Assembly (NCBI GenBank): GCA_002303765.1
Contig: DBCB01000059.1
Location: 1-8,032, forward strand
Source: Planctomycetaceae bacterium UBA969
GTDB taxonomy: Bacteria; Planctomycetota; Planctomycetia; Gemmatales; Gemmataceae
Length of the DNA stretch: 8,032 nucleotides
Reading direction: 5' to 3'
Translations under genes and position numbers: made by a program
In this document: positions 1 to 5,724 of the stretch, piece after piece
Layout of the letters: each line of letters opens with the position of its first letter
Numbering within the stretch: the stretch's first letter is position 1
Notes under the pieces: generated by a model
What the model was told of the DNA's origin: nothing
Databases searched by the model: none
What the model saw: the letters and a program-made list of their open reading frames with translations, nothing else

Positions 1-1
1 T

Positions 2-70
2 GTCAGGCAAATTCAATTTATTGCTCTGGAGAAACTTCGTAAAGTTTTAATTCCTAGCAATGTGTTTTAA
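2..70 (+). CDS. C-terminal end of a probable sigma-70 family RNA polymerase sigma factor (5' end outside window)
   Basis: Reading from base 2, the frame gives 22 residues (VRQIQFIALEKLRK, then VLIPSNVF) and stops at TAA 68-70. The VRQI...ALEKLRK pattern matches the second half of the region 4.2 helix-turn-helix of sigma-70 factors, where the usual form is RVRQIE..AL.KLR close to the C-terminus; this is the helix that recognises the -35 element. The other two forward frames in this stretch give peptides with no such pattern. The end of the protein soon after the KLRK segment also fits a sigma factor. The match rests on about 14 residues, so the subtype (primary, RpoS-like or heat-shock-like) cannot be told. 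The next gene starts 26 nt downstream on the same strand. Confidence 0.68.
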   Translation, partial: VRQIQFIALEKLRKVLIPSNVF

Positions 71-96
71 TATTTAATCAGTATTTAGGAAATCTT

Positions 97-840
97 ATGT
101 CTTTCAGTAATTCTTCATTTATTGTTATTGGTGCTTATGGTGGTATTGGCTCCGTTGTTTCTAAGATTTTAAAAGAGAATGGAGCCGATTTACTTTTAGC
201 TGGCAAAGATTCCTCTAAATTAGAAGCTTTATCTAATGAATTAAATACTCCATTTTTTAATCTAGATGCTTCAGATTTTTCTCAAGTTGATTCTTTAATT
301 GAGTTCGCTATTAAAACGCATGGAGTTATCGACGGGATTGTTAATTGCTGTGGATCTCTTTTATTAAAACCAGCTCACATCACCTCTGAATCAGAATACT
401 TTTCTGTTATTCAATCTAATCTAACTTCTTCGTTTGCAACCATACGAAGTGGTTGTAAAGCTATGATGGGCAGGGGTGGTTCAGTTGTTTTAATTTCCTC
501 CGCTGCCGCTAAGGTTGGTCTGGCTAATCACGAAGCAATTGCTTGCGCTAAAGCCGGTATTATTGGGTTGACAAAGTCTGCTGCAGCAACTTACGCATCT
601 AAAAACATAAGGGTAAATTGCGTAGCTCCAGGATTAATAAACACACCTTTAACCAAATCTATTACCAATAATGAAAATGCGTTGAAAGCATCTGTTTCTA
701 TGCATCCACTTGGTAAAATAGGATCACCCGCCGACATTGCTTCTGCGGTTGTATGGCTTCTCGACCCTGCAAATTCTTGGATTACGGGCCAAACTATTGT
801 TGTCGATGGTGGGCTTTCATCGCTAAAAACACGCGGATAA
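97..840 (+). CDS. SDR-fold oxidoreductase-like protein lacking the catalytic tyrosine
   Basis: This 247-residue protein has the length and layout of a classical short-chain dehydrogenase/reductase. A Rossmann glycine motif GAYGGIG lies at 12-18, NCCG at 83-86 stands where NNAG is usual, a Ser pair (134-135) ends the central strand, and the C-terminus has RVNCVAPGLINTPL (172-185) and GQTIVVDGG (231-239). The active site departs from the family rule: in YxxxK, Lys152 is present but the Tyr position (148) is Ile, within NHEAIACAKAG. I recall SDR homologues with a similar NHEAIAAAKAG segment, so this may be a lineage trait rather than damage. The frame is otherwise intact. The start is supported by AGGA at 87-90, 6 nt before ATG. 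It should be cytoplasmic and probably binds a dinucleotide; the substrate is unknown, and normal SDR catalysis is doubtful. It lies 26 nt after the sigma-factor tail and may be read through from it. Confidence 0.9.
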   Translation: MSFSNSSFIVIGAYGGIGSVVSKILKENGADLLLAGKDSSKLEALSNELNTPFFNLDASDFSQVDSLIEFAIKTHGVIDGIVNCCGSLLLKPAHITSESEYFSVIQSNLTSSFATIRSGCKAMMGRGGSVVLISSAAAKVGLANHEAIACAKAGIIGLTKSAAATYASKNIRVNCVAPGLINTPLTKSITNNENALKASVSMHPLGKIGSPADIASAVVWLLDPANSWITGQTIVVDGGLSSLKTRG

Positions 841-887
841 TTTTGTTTATTAATTAGTACACAATTTAAGCGCTTTGATCATTTCAC

Positions 888-906
888 AAAAGGTGCATTC
901 CTTTTT
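888..906 (+). terminator. Weak candidate rho-independent terminator after the first SDR gene
   Basis: AAAAGG (888-893) pairs with CCTTTT (900-905) around a 6-nt loop, TGCATT. The right arm runs into a T-rich tract (to about 916, interrupted by A907 and G913). It lies 48 nt after the stop of the SDR gene and before the DUF1080 gene, where a transcript end would make sense. The stem has only two G-C pairs, so it would be a poor terminator by itself. No other hairpin in 841-978 looked better, and I could not pick a convincing promoter in that gap. Confidence 0.3.
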
Positions 907-978
907 ATTTTTGTTTTCCAAACAGCATTGAATTAGGTTAGTTTAAGTATGAACAATCTTTTCATACAGGAGAATAAT

Positions 979-1683
979 ATGCCAATATTTCCAAAACTGA
1001 TTTTATCTAAGATGACAGTTTTTGCCCTTTGCTTGGGCTTGCTTTTAGTTGCTAAGACCGGATTTTCGCAGGCTCCCAATGAAAAGGCTGAATGGAAATC
1101 GCTTTTTGATGGAAAAACTCTTAAAGGATGGAAGCAATCGGACTTTTTTAAACCTGGTAAAAGTTCTGTCAAGGATGGTGCTATCATTTTGGAAAAAGGT
1201 ACGAAAATGACTGGTCTGACTTATGATGGCAAAGATTTCCCAAAAATGAATTACGAAGTCAGTTTGGAAAGTAAGCGAGTTGATGGGAGAGATTTTTTCT
1301 GCACTACCACTTTTCCCGTTGGTGATTCTTTTTGCTCTTTTGTGGTTGGTGGATGGGGCGGATCTGTTACCGGGCTTTCAAGTATTGATGGTATCGATGC
1401 ATCCGAGAATCAAACTGGTCAGGGTATCGAATATAAAAACGATCAGTGGTATAAAATCCGCATCCGTGTTACCGATAAAAGAGTTGAAACATGGATAGAT
1501 AAAGAACAAACTGTCGACCTTGACACCTCGGATGTAAAGCTTGGGATTCGTATTGAATGCAATGTATCCACCCCTTTTGGTATTGCTTCATATGATACCG
1601 TTGGCGCAGTTAAGGATATTAAGGTACGGAATCTTTCCGCTGCTGAAATTAAGGAAGTTGCTAAGAAATCGATTAAGAAATAA
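979..1683 (+). CDS. Exported DUF1080 protein (3-keto-disaccharide hydrolase family)
   Basis: The chosen start gives 234 residues. An N-terminal signal peptide (K6 and K11, hydrophobic core about 13-25) has a plausible cleavage after S-Q-A (30-32). The mature part opens with AEWKSLFDGKTLKGW (37-51), the hallmark start of DUF1080 (PF06439), a concanavalin/LamG-like beta-sandwich. Further family-like segments are GAIILEKG (67-74), NYEVSLESKRVDGRDFF (91-107), a glycine-rich GGWGGS (124-129), and NDQWYKIRIRV (154-164) before W172. Members have been linked to cleavage of 3-keto-glycosides and are very common in planctomycetes; this protein's substrate cannot be read from sequence. ATG 979 is preferred over an in-frame ATG at 949 because AGGAG (968-972) sits 6 nt before it and the signal peptide then begins at once. 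The gene is 18 nt upstream of a FabG-like SDR, suggesting co-transcription. It probably acts in the periplasm or outside the cell. Confidence 0.9.
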   Translation: MPIFPKLILSKMTVFALCLGLLLVAKTGFSQAPNEKAEWKSLFDGKTLKGWKQSDFFKPGKSSVKDGAIILEKGTKMTGLTYDGKDFPKMNYEVSLESKRVDGRDFFCTTTFPVGDSFCSFVVGGWGGSVTGLSSIDGIDASENQTGQGIEYKNDQWYKIRIRVTDKRVETWIDKEQTVDLDTSDVKLGIRIECNVSTPFGIASYDTVGAVKDIKVRNLSAAEIKEVAKKSIKK

Positions 1684-1701
1684 AGCTTTAGAAAGGCTAA
1701 A

Positions 1702-2436
1702 ATGCAAAAACAAGCAGCAATTGTTACTGGTGGCGGTACTGGAATTGGCAAATCGACATCTTTACTTTTGGCATCCAAAGGTTTTAAAGTTGTTGTGAAT
1801 TATTCCCGGTCAGCCAAGGAAGCTGAAGAAACTTGCGCGGAAATTATTAAGCTTGGGGGTGAAGCCATTCCCTACAAAGCAAATATTTCGGATGATAAGG
1901 CAGTAAAGGAGATGGCACAAAAATGCTCAGCCATTTTTGGCGGGATCGATGTTCTCGTCAACAATGCTGGGACAACTCATTTTATTGATCATAACGACCT
2001 GGACGCTTTAACAGATCAGGTTTGGGATGACATTTTCTCGGTTAATATGAAAGGTACCTTTTACGCTTGCAGGGCAGTTATGCCGGAGTTGAAAAAGTCC
2101 CGTGGCAATATTGTAAATGTTACTTCAGTTGCAGGCTTGGCAGGAAATGGCAGTTCAATTCCCTATGCGATGAGCAAAGCTGCGCTTAACTGCATGACAA
2201 AGTCGCTTGCCAAAGCCTTCGCCCCTGAAGTTCGAGTAAATGCTGTTGCGCCCGGCCCCGTATTAACTCGTTGGCTTGCACCGCACCCTAAAATGATTGA
2301 ACAATCATTATCACTTACTCCCATGAAGCGTGCTGCAACCGGAGATGATATTGCTGCTGCGATTGTTTTTCTTGCAACAGGCACAAATCTAATGACTGGT
2401 CAAATAATGGTAGTTGATGGCGGCAGAACCATGTAG
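1702..2436 (+). CDS. SDR family NAD(P)-dependent oxidoreductase, FabG-like
   Basis: This 244-residue protein is a textbook classical SDR. The cofactor loop TGGGTGIG is at 9-16. NYSRS follows strand 2 (33-37), and Arg36 there suggests a preference for NADP(H). NNAG is at 87-90, Asn115 in VNMKGTF, Ser142 in NVTSVAG, and Tyr155/Lys159 in PYAMSKAAL, so the full Asn-Ser-Tyr-Lys tetrad is present. The C-terminus has RVNAVAPGPVLT (178-189) and GQIMVVDGG (233-241). It would catalyse reversible oxidation or reduction of an alcohol/ketone. FabG (3-oxoacyl-ACP reductase) is one possibility, but sugar and secondary-alcohol dehydrogenases look the same at this level, so no symbol is given. GAAAGG at 1691-1696, 5 nt before ATG, supports the start. 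It follows the DUF1080 gene by 18 nt with no terminator, so the two are probably one transcript. This SDR has no signal peptide whereas its neighbour is exported. Confidence 0.93.
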   Translation: MQKQAAIVTGGGTGIGKSTSLLLASKGFKVVVNYSRSAKEAEETCAEIIKLGGEAIPYKANISDDKAVKEMAQKCSAIFGGIDVLVNNAGTTHFIDHNDLDALTDQVWDDIFSVNMKGTFYACRAVMPELKKSRGNIVNVTSVAGLAGNGSSIPYAMSKAALNCMTKSLAKAFAPEVRVNAVAPGPVLTRWLAPHPKMIEQSLSLTPMKRAATGDDIAAAIVFLATGTNLMTGQIMVVDGGRTM

Positions 2437-2479
2437 GCTTATTTGAAGATTCCTTTGGTTAATTCCATTTATATTACGC

Positions 2480-2508
2480 TTGACTTTAGATCCTTTTAAC
2501 CCTAAATT
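2480..2508 (+). promoter_or_regulatory. Candidate sigma-70 promoter for the PQQ-like propeller gene
   Basis: TTGACT (2480-2485, 5 of 6 to the -35 consensus) and TAAATT (2503-2508, 4 of 6 to the -10 consensus) are separated by exactly 17 bp. A transcription start would be expected near 2514-2516, leaving a leader of about 30 nt before the TTG start at 2547. It lies in the 110-nt gap after the SDR stop. TATGAT at 2517-2522 is a better -10 by itself but has no good -35 at the right distance. Confidence 0.5.
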
Positions 2509-2511
2509 GTG

Positions 2512-2526
2512 AACGATATGATCGTT
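2512..2526. promoter_or_regulatory. Operator-like 6-bp inverted repeat at the predicted transcription start
   Basis: AACGAT (2512-2517) and ATCGTT (2521-2526) are perfect reverse complements around ATG. The centre is about 11 bp downstream of the candidate -10 box, so the repeat would cover the start point, a usual place for a repressor site. With a 3-nt loop it could also form a small hairpin at the 5' end of the mRNA. No regulator gene lies beside it, so the role is inference. Confidence 0.35.
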
Positions 2527-2546
2527 TACTTCGATAGGAGCTTAAA

Positions 2547-3794
2547 TTGCAACACTTTTTCCGAGCCACCACTATAGGGGTTTTGTTCGTATTTTTTTCA
2601 TTTGGTTTTGCCGGTGAACCGAGTCTTTGGAACCAATGGCGCGGGCCCAACCGTGATGGTATTTATTTAGGTAATTCTTTCCCTACCAATTTAGCCAAGG
2701 AATCTTTACAACTTTCTTGGAAAGCAAATCTTGGGCCTAGCTATTCGGGCCCCATAGTTTCTGACCAACTCGTGTTCACAACAGAGACAAAAAACAAAGA
2801 ATCTGAAGTTGTTCATGCTTACGACCGGAAAACAGGAAAGGAAATTTGGGCCACCGAATGGAAAGGCGCAATGTCTGTGCCCTTTTTTGCAGGCTCAAAT
2901 GGCAGTTGGATTAGAGCTACCCCTGCATTTGATGGCGAATGCTTGTATGTTGCAGGAATCAAAGATGTTCTTGTTTGCCTCAACGCAATGGATGGCAAAG
3001 AAAAATGGCGCATAGATTTTGTTGATCAATTTAAAACTCCTGTTCCCAGCTTCGGCTTTGTGTCTTCCCCTTTAATTGATGGCGATGCGATTTATGTACA
3101 GGCAGGAGCTTCTGTTTTTAAACTTAATAAAAAAAATGGCACAGTTATTTGGCGATCTTTTAAAGATTCAGGCGGTATGAATGGCAGTGCCTTTGCTTCA
3201 CCTTTAATGACTACGCTTGGGGGCCAAAAGCAACTTCTTATCCAATCAAGAGAAAAACTTGCAGGATTAAATCCTGAAAATGGCGATGTTCTTTGGTCGA
3301 AGGTTGTCCCTAATTTTCGGGGCATGAATATTTTCACTCCTGTTGTTGTTGGGGATACAATTTTTGCAAGCACTTACCAAAACAAATCTTGGCTTTATAA
3401 AATCAGCAAAAATGATTCTGGATTTGCTGTGAATGAAGCTTGGGAGAATAAACTGCAAGGTTATATGTCAACACCTGTAGTTATCAACGGTTTCGCCTAC
3501 ATGCACCTTCAAAATCAAAGATTTACATGCGTCGATTTATCTAATGGCGAAACCAAATGGACATCGCCTAAGTCTTTTGGAAAGTACTGGAGTTTGATAG
3601 CGTATAAAAATCGAATTCTAGCGCTCGATCAAAAGGGAATTCTTTACCTTATAGAGGCAAATCCCAATGAATTTAAAATCTTAGAAACCAGAGAAATAAC
3701 CGAAAATGAATCTTGGGCTCACCTAGCAATCAGCGGTGATCAAATTTTCATTCGCGACCTTAAAACCCTTTCTGTTTTTCAGTGGAAGAATTAA
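2547..3794 (+). CDS. Exported PQQ-binding-like beta-propeller repeat protein (TTG start)
   Basis: This 415-residue protein starts with TTG. The start is well set by AGGAG (2536-2540) 6 nt upstream and by a signal peptide that follows directly (Arg6, hydrophobic 8-22, likely cleavage near G-F-A 20-22). The mature protein opens with WNQWRGPNRDG (28-38), a signature of the large PQQ-like family in planctomycetes. Propeller blades are visible as repeated 'residue, turn-Asn/Asp-Gly, x, W' units: AYDRKTGKEIW (91-101), CLNAMDGKEKW (144-154), KLNKKNGTVIW (192-202), GLNPENGDVLW (240-250) and CVDLSNGETKW (328-338). These are typical of PQQ_2/PQQ_3 repeats. There is no CxxCH haem motif and no other enzyme domain. 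Many such proteins do not bind PQQ, so enzyme activity cannot be claimed; binding or a structural role outside the membrane is equally possible. It has its own candidate promoter and ends 9 nt before the photolyase gene. Confidence 0.88.
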   Translation: MQHFFRATTIGVLFVFFSFGFAGEPSLWNQWRGPNRDGIYLGNSFPTNLAKESLQLSWKANLGPSYSGPIVSDQLVFTTETKNKESEVVHAYDRKTGKEIWATEWKGAMSVPFFAGSNGSWIRATPAFDGECLYVAGIKDVLVCLNAMDGKEKWRIDFVDQFKTPVPSFGFVSSPLIDGDAIYVQAGASVFKLNKKNGTVIWRSFKDSGGMNGSAFASPLMTTLGGQKQLLIQSREKLAGLNPENGDVLWSKVVPNFRGMNIFTPVVVGDTIFASTYQNKSWLYKISKNDSGFAVNEAWENKLQGYMSTPVVINGFAYMHLQNQRFTCVDLSNGETKWTSPKSFGKYWSLIAYKNRILALDQKGILYLIEANPNEFKILETREITENESWAHLAISGDQIFIRDLKTLSVFQWKN

Positions 3795-3803
3795 TACAAA
3801 TTC

Positions 3804-5330
3804 ATGGCTACTACCGTACCTCCAATCAGAATTAAACTTTGCAATAATCGCCCTCTAAACCATGAAGGGGATTTTGTTCTTTATTGGATGATTGCAAACC
3901 GAAGAATCGATCACAATTATAGCCTGCAAAGAGCAATCGAATGGTGCATCAAATTAAAAAAGCCATTAGTTATTCTTGAAGCACTTCGGATTAATTATCC
4001 CTGGGCCAGCCAAAGACTTCATAAATTCGTAATTGATGGTATGAAAGATAATGCAAATGCGGTCGAACTCGAAGGCAATAAAGGGGTATTGTACTATCCT
4101 TATTTAGAACCTAAGCACGGCGAACAAGCTGGATTGCTTGAATCATTATCTCAAAAAGCATGTGCAGTAGTTACAGATGATTTTCCTTGCTTCTTCATTC
4201 CTGCAATGATTCGTTTAGCTTCAAACCAAATTCCGGTCCTATTTGAAAAGGTGGATTCTAATGGAATACTTCCACTCCATTCTACCGATCGAGTTTTTAC
4301 CACAGCTTTTTCATTTAGAGCGTATTTGCACAACAATTTAAAAGATCATTTTGGAGATTTTCCTAAACAAAATCCAATCGCTGGAATTGATCTCCCTAAA
4401 ATCGTGGAATTATCCAAACAAATAACAAATAAATGGCCCTCTGCTTTACCGATACTTAAAGCAAAGGGAGATAAGTTTCTTGAAGGCCTTAATATTGATC
4501 ATTCTGTAAAAGCATCTTTTACTTTAGGCGGCGCAAAGGCTGCAAAAAAGGCTACAGAACTATTCTTAAAATCCAATCTTATTCAGTACAAAGATTTAGG
4601 AAATGAACCAGACGAAAACGTGCGTAGTGGTCTTTCCCCTTACCTTCATTTTGGCCACATCTCTTCGCATTATGTATTTAAACAACTTGCTAAGCAAGAA
4701 GGCTGGAACCCTTCTCATTTATCTGCAAAAGGCGGCGGAAAGAGGGAAGGGTGGTGGAATATGAGTCCGGCCGCTGAATCCTTTCTCGATGAATTGATTA
4801 CATGGCGTGAGATTGGCTACAACATGTGTTCAAAGCGTCTTGATTACGATCGTTATGATTCCTTGCCTTCTTGGGCTAAAGACAGCTTAAAAAAACACAC
4901 TAGCGATAAAAGACCTTTCATTTATAGCCTAGATGAGTTCCAAGCATGTAAGACTCATGATGCCTTATGGAACGCTGCACAAAATCAACTTAATAATGAG
5001 GGAAGAATTCATAATTACCTTCGAATGCTTTGGGGGAAAAAGATTTTAGAATGGTGTGAAACACCTCAAGAAGCACTTAAGATTATGATTGAACTGAATA
5101 ATAAATTGGCTCTTGATGGGCGGAATCCAAACTCTTACAGTGGAATTTTTTGGGTTTTAGGAAGATATGATCGGCCATGGGGCCCTGAAAGGCCAATTTT
5201 TGGATCTATTCGTTTTATGAGTTCAGTTAACACTCAAAAAAAACTCAATGTTAAAAAATACCTTGCCAAATATGGCGTAAATTCAAATACTCAAGGTGAA
5301 TTTAATTTCTCTGAATCTAAACTTGAATAG
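3804..5330 (+). CDS. phr: Class II-type CPD photolyase (deoxyribodipyrimidine photo-lyase)
   Basis: The 508-residue product should repair cyclobutane pyrimidine dimers using FADH- and blue/near-UV light. The N-terminal alpha/beta antenna domain covers about 24-200 (FVLYWMIANRRIDHN at 24-38 matches the class II opening). The FAD-binding helical domain begins near SGLSPYLHFGHIS (275-287). Class II signatures are FLDELITWREIGYN (327-340), SLPSWAKDSLKKH (353-365), KRPFIYSLDEF (369-379), THDALWNAAQ (384-393), HNYLRMLWGKKILEW (403-417) and RPWGPERPIFGSIRFMSS (457-474). Two oddities stand out: a Gly/Trp-rich stretch at about 305-322 (KGGGKREGWWN) between LHFGHIS and FLDELI, where I recall class II enzymes having a shorter link, and a hydrophilic C-terminal tail after 475. 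ATG 3804 lacks a well-spaced Shine-Dalgarno (GGAAG at 3784-3788 is too far), so translation may be coupled to the propeller gene 9 nt upstream. It should be cytoplasmic. Confidence 0.94.
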   Translation: MATTVPPIRIKLCNNRPLNHEGDFVLYWMIANRRIDHNYSLQRAIEWCIKLKKPLVILEALRINYPWASQRLHKFVIDGMKDNANAVELEGNKGVLYYPYLEPKHGEQAGLLESLSQKACAVVTDDFPCFFIPAMIRLASNQIPVLFEKVDSNGILPLHSTDRVFTTAFSFRAYLHNNLKDHFGDFPKQNPIAGIDLPKIVELSKQITNKWPSALPILKAKGDKFLEGLNIDHSVKASFTLGGAKAAKKATELFLKSNLIQYKDLGNEPDENVRSGLSPYLHFGHISSHYVFKQLAKQEGWNPSHLSAKGGGKREGWWNMSPAAESFLDELITWREIGYNMCSKRLDYDRYDSLPSWAKDSLKKHTSDKRPFIYSLDEFQACKTHDALWNAAQNQLNNEGRIHNYLRMLWGKKILEWCETPQEALKIMIELNNKLALDGRNPNSYSGIFWVLGRYDRPWGPERPIFGSIRFMSSVNTQKKLNVKKYLAKYGVNSNTQGEFNFSESKLE

Positions 5331-5333
5331 TCT

Positions 5334-5588
5334 ATGAAGAAAAAATGTTGGGTCGTTTACATGCTTCGTTGCTCAGACAATTCACTTTACACGGGTATAA
5401 GCAAAGATGTAAACAAACGATTGCTCGCACACAATTGTGGCAAAGCCTCTCGATACACTCGTTGCAGAAGGCCTGTTCAGATTGTTTATTTACAACAAAA
5501 CTTTGGCCATTCTGCTGCACTAAAGCGCGAATTCCAGATAAAATCATTTTCAAAAAAACAAAAAGAAGCCCTAATCATTCAGCCCTGA
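5334..5588 (+). CDS. GIY-YIG nuclease family protein (UPF0213/YhbQ-like)
   Basis: This 84-residue protein is a single GIY-YIG domain of the size usual for the UPF0213/YhbQ group. The motif appears as VVY (7-9) and YTG (19-21) in VVYMLRCSDNSLYTGIS. The expected catalytic residues are visible: Tyr9, Tyr19, Arg29 in DVNKRLLAHN, His33, and the metal-binding Glu66 in ALKREFQIK, with Lys70 after it. GKASRYTRCRRPVQIVY (36-52) is the conserved middle of the family. Members are structure- or single-strand-specific nucleases or of unknown role. It starts 3 nt after the photolyase stop with no clear Shine-Dalgarno, which points to translational coupling and perhaps a shared DNA-repair role. Four cysteines (5, 13, 35, 44) are many for so small a protein, but no metal-binding spacing is obvious. 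Confidence 0.92.
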   Translation: MKKKCWVVYMLRCSDNSLYTGISKDVNKRLLAHNCGKASRYTRCRRPVQIVYLQQNFGHSAALKREFQIKSFSKKQKEALIIQP

Positions 5589-5651
5589 TTGTTGTTTTTC
5601 TTAGCTTTCATTTTGTTTGAAAAAACCCGAATAATTCTACTTCAATCTTTC

Positions 5652-5668
5652 CCAAACCTCGAGTTTGG
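5652..5668. repeat. Short inverted repeat between the GIY-YIG and ThuA genes
   Basis: CCAAAC (5652-5657) and GTTTGG (5663-5668) are exact reverse complements around CTCGA. No T-run follows the right arm, so it is not a standard rho-independent terminator. It could be an operator or an mRNA hairpin in the 136-nt gap before the large gene. The rest of 5589-5724 is A/T-rich; an AGCATGCT palindrome at 5677-5684 is also present, and no promoter stood out (the best pair, TTGGAG 5665-5670 and TATTTT 5689-5694, is weak). Confidence 0.3.
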
Positions 5669-5703
5669 AGTAGTTTAGCATGCTGGATTATTTTTGAACC
5701 CAA

Positions 5704-5717
5704 ACCTTTCAAAAGGT
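5704..5717 (+). promoter_or_regulatory. Ribosome binding site inside a small hairpin, upstream of the ThuA-domain gene
   Basis: AAAAGG (5711-5716) lies 8 nt before ATG 5725 and serves as a weak Shine-Dalgarno. The same bases form the right arm of an inverted repeat, ACCTTT (5704-5709) against AAAGGT (5712-5717), so an mRNA hairpin of about 5 bp with a TCAA loop could hide the site. The stem is short and A-U rich, so any control by it would be mild. Confidence 0.3.
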
Positions 5718-5724
5718 ACTTTTC

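Noticed and set aside
949..978. Upstream in-frame ATG at 949 as the start of the DUF1080 protein
   Set aside because: It would add ten polar residues before the signal peptide and has no good Shine-Dalgarno, whereas ATG 979 has AGGAG at 968-972 with 6-nt spacing.
841..978. A promoter for the DUF1080 gene (TTGAAT at 928-933 with AACAAT at 952-957)
   Set aside because: The -10 lacks its first T, the spacing is 18 bp and the start point would fall in the ribosome-site region; the evidence is too weak to list.
1443..1778. A 111-codon - strand frame across the DUF1080-SDR junction
   Set aside because: It is antisense to two well-supported genes and crosses their boundary, with no recognisable motif.
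97..2436. The two SDR genes as a recent tandem duplication
   Set aside because: They share only the fold motifs; cofactor loops, active sites and loop lengths differ widely, so they are distant members rather than fresh copies.
5345..5620. A 91-codon + strand frame overlapping the GIY-YIG gene
   Set aside because: The frame starting at 5334 has all the GIY-YIG catalytic residues; this one is an out-of-frame reading of the same bases.
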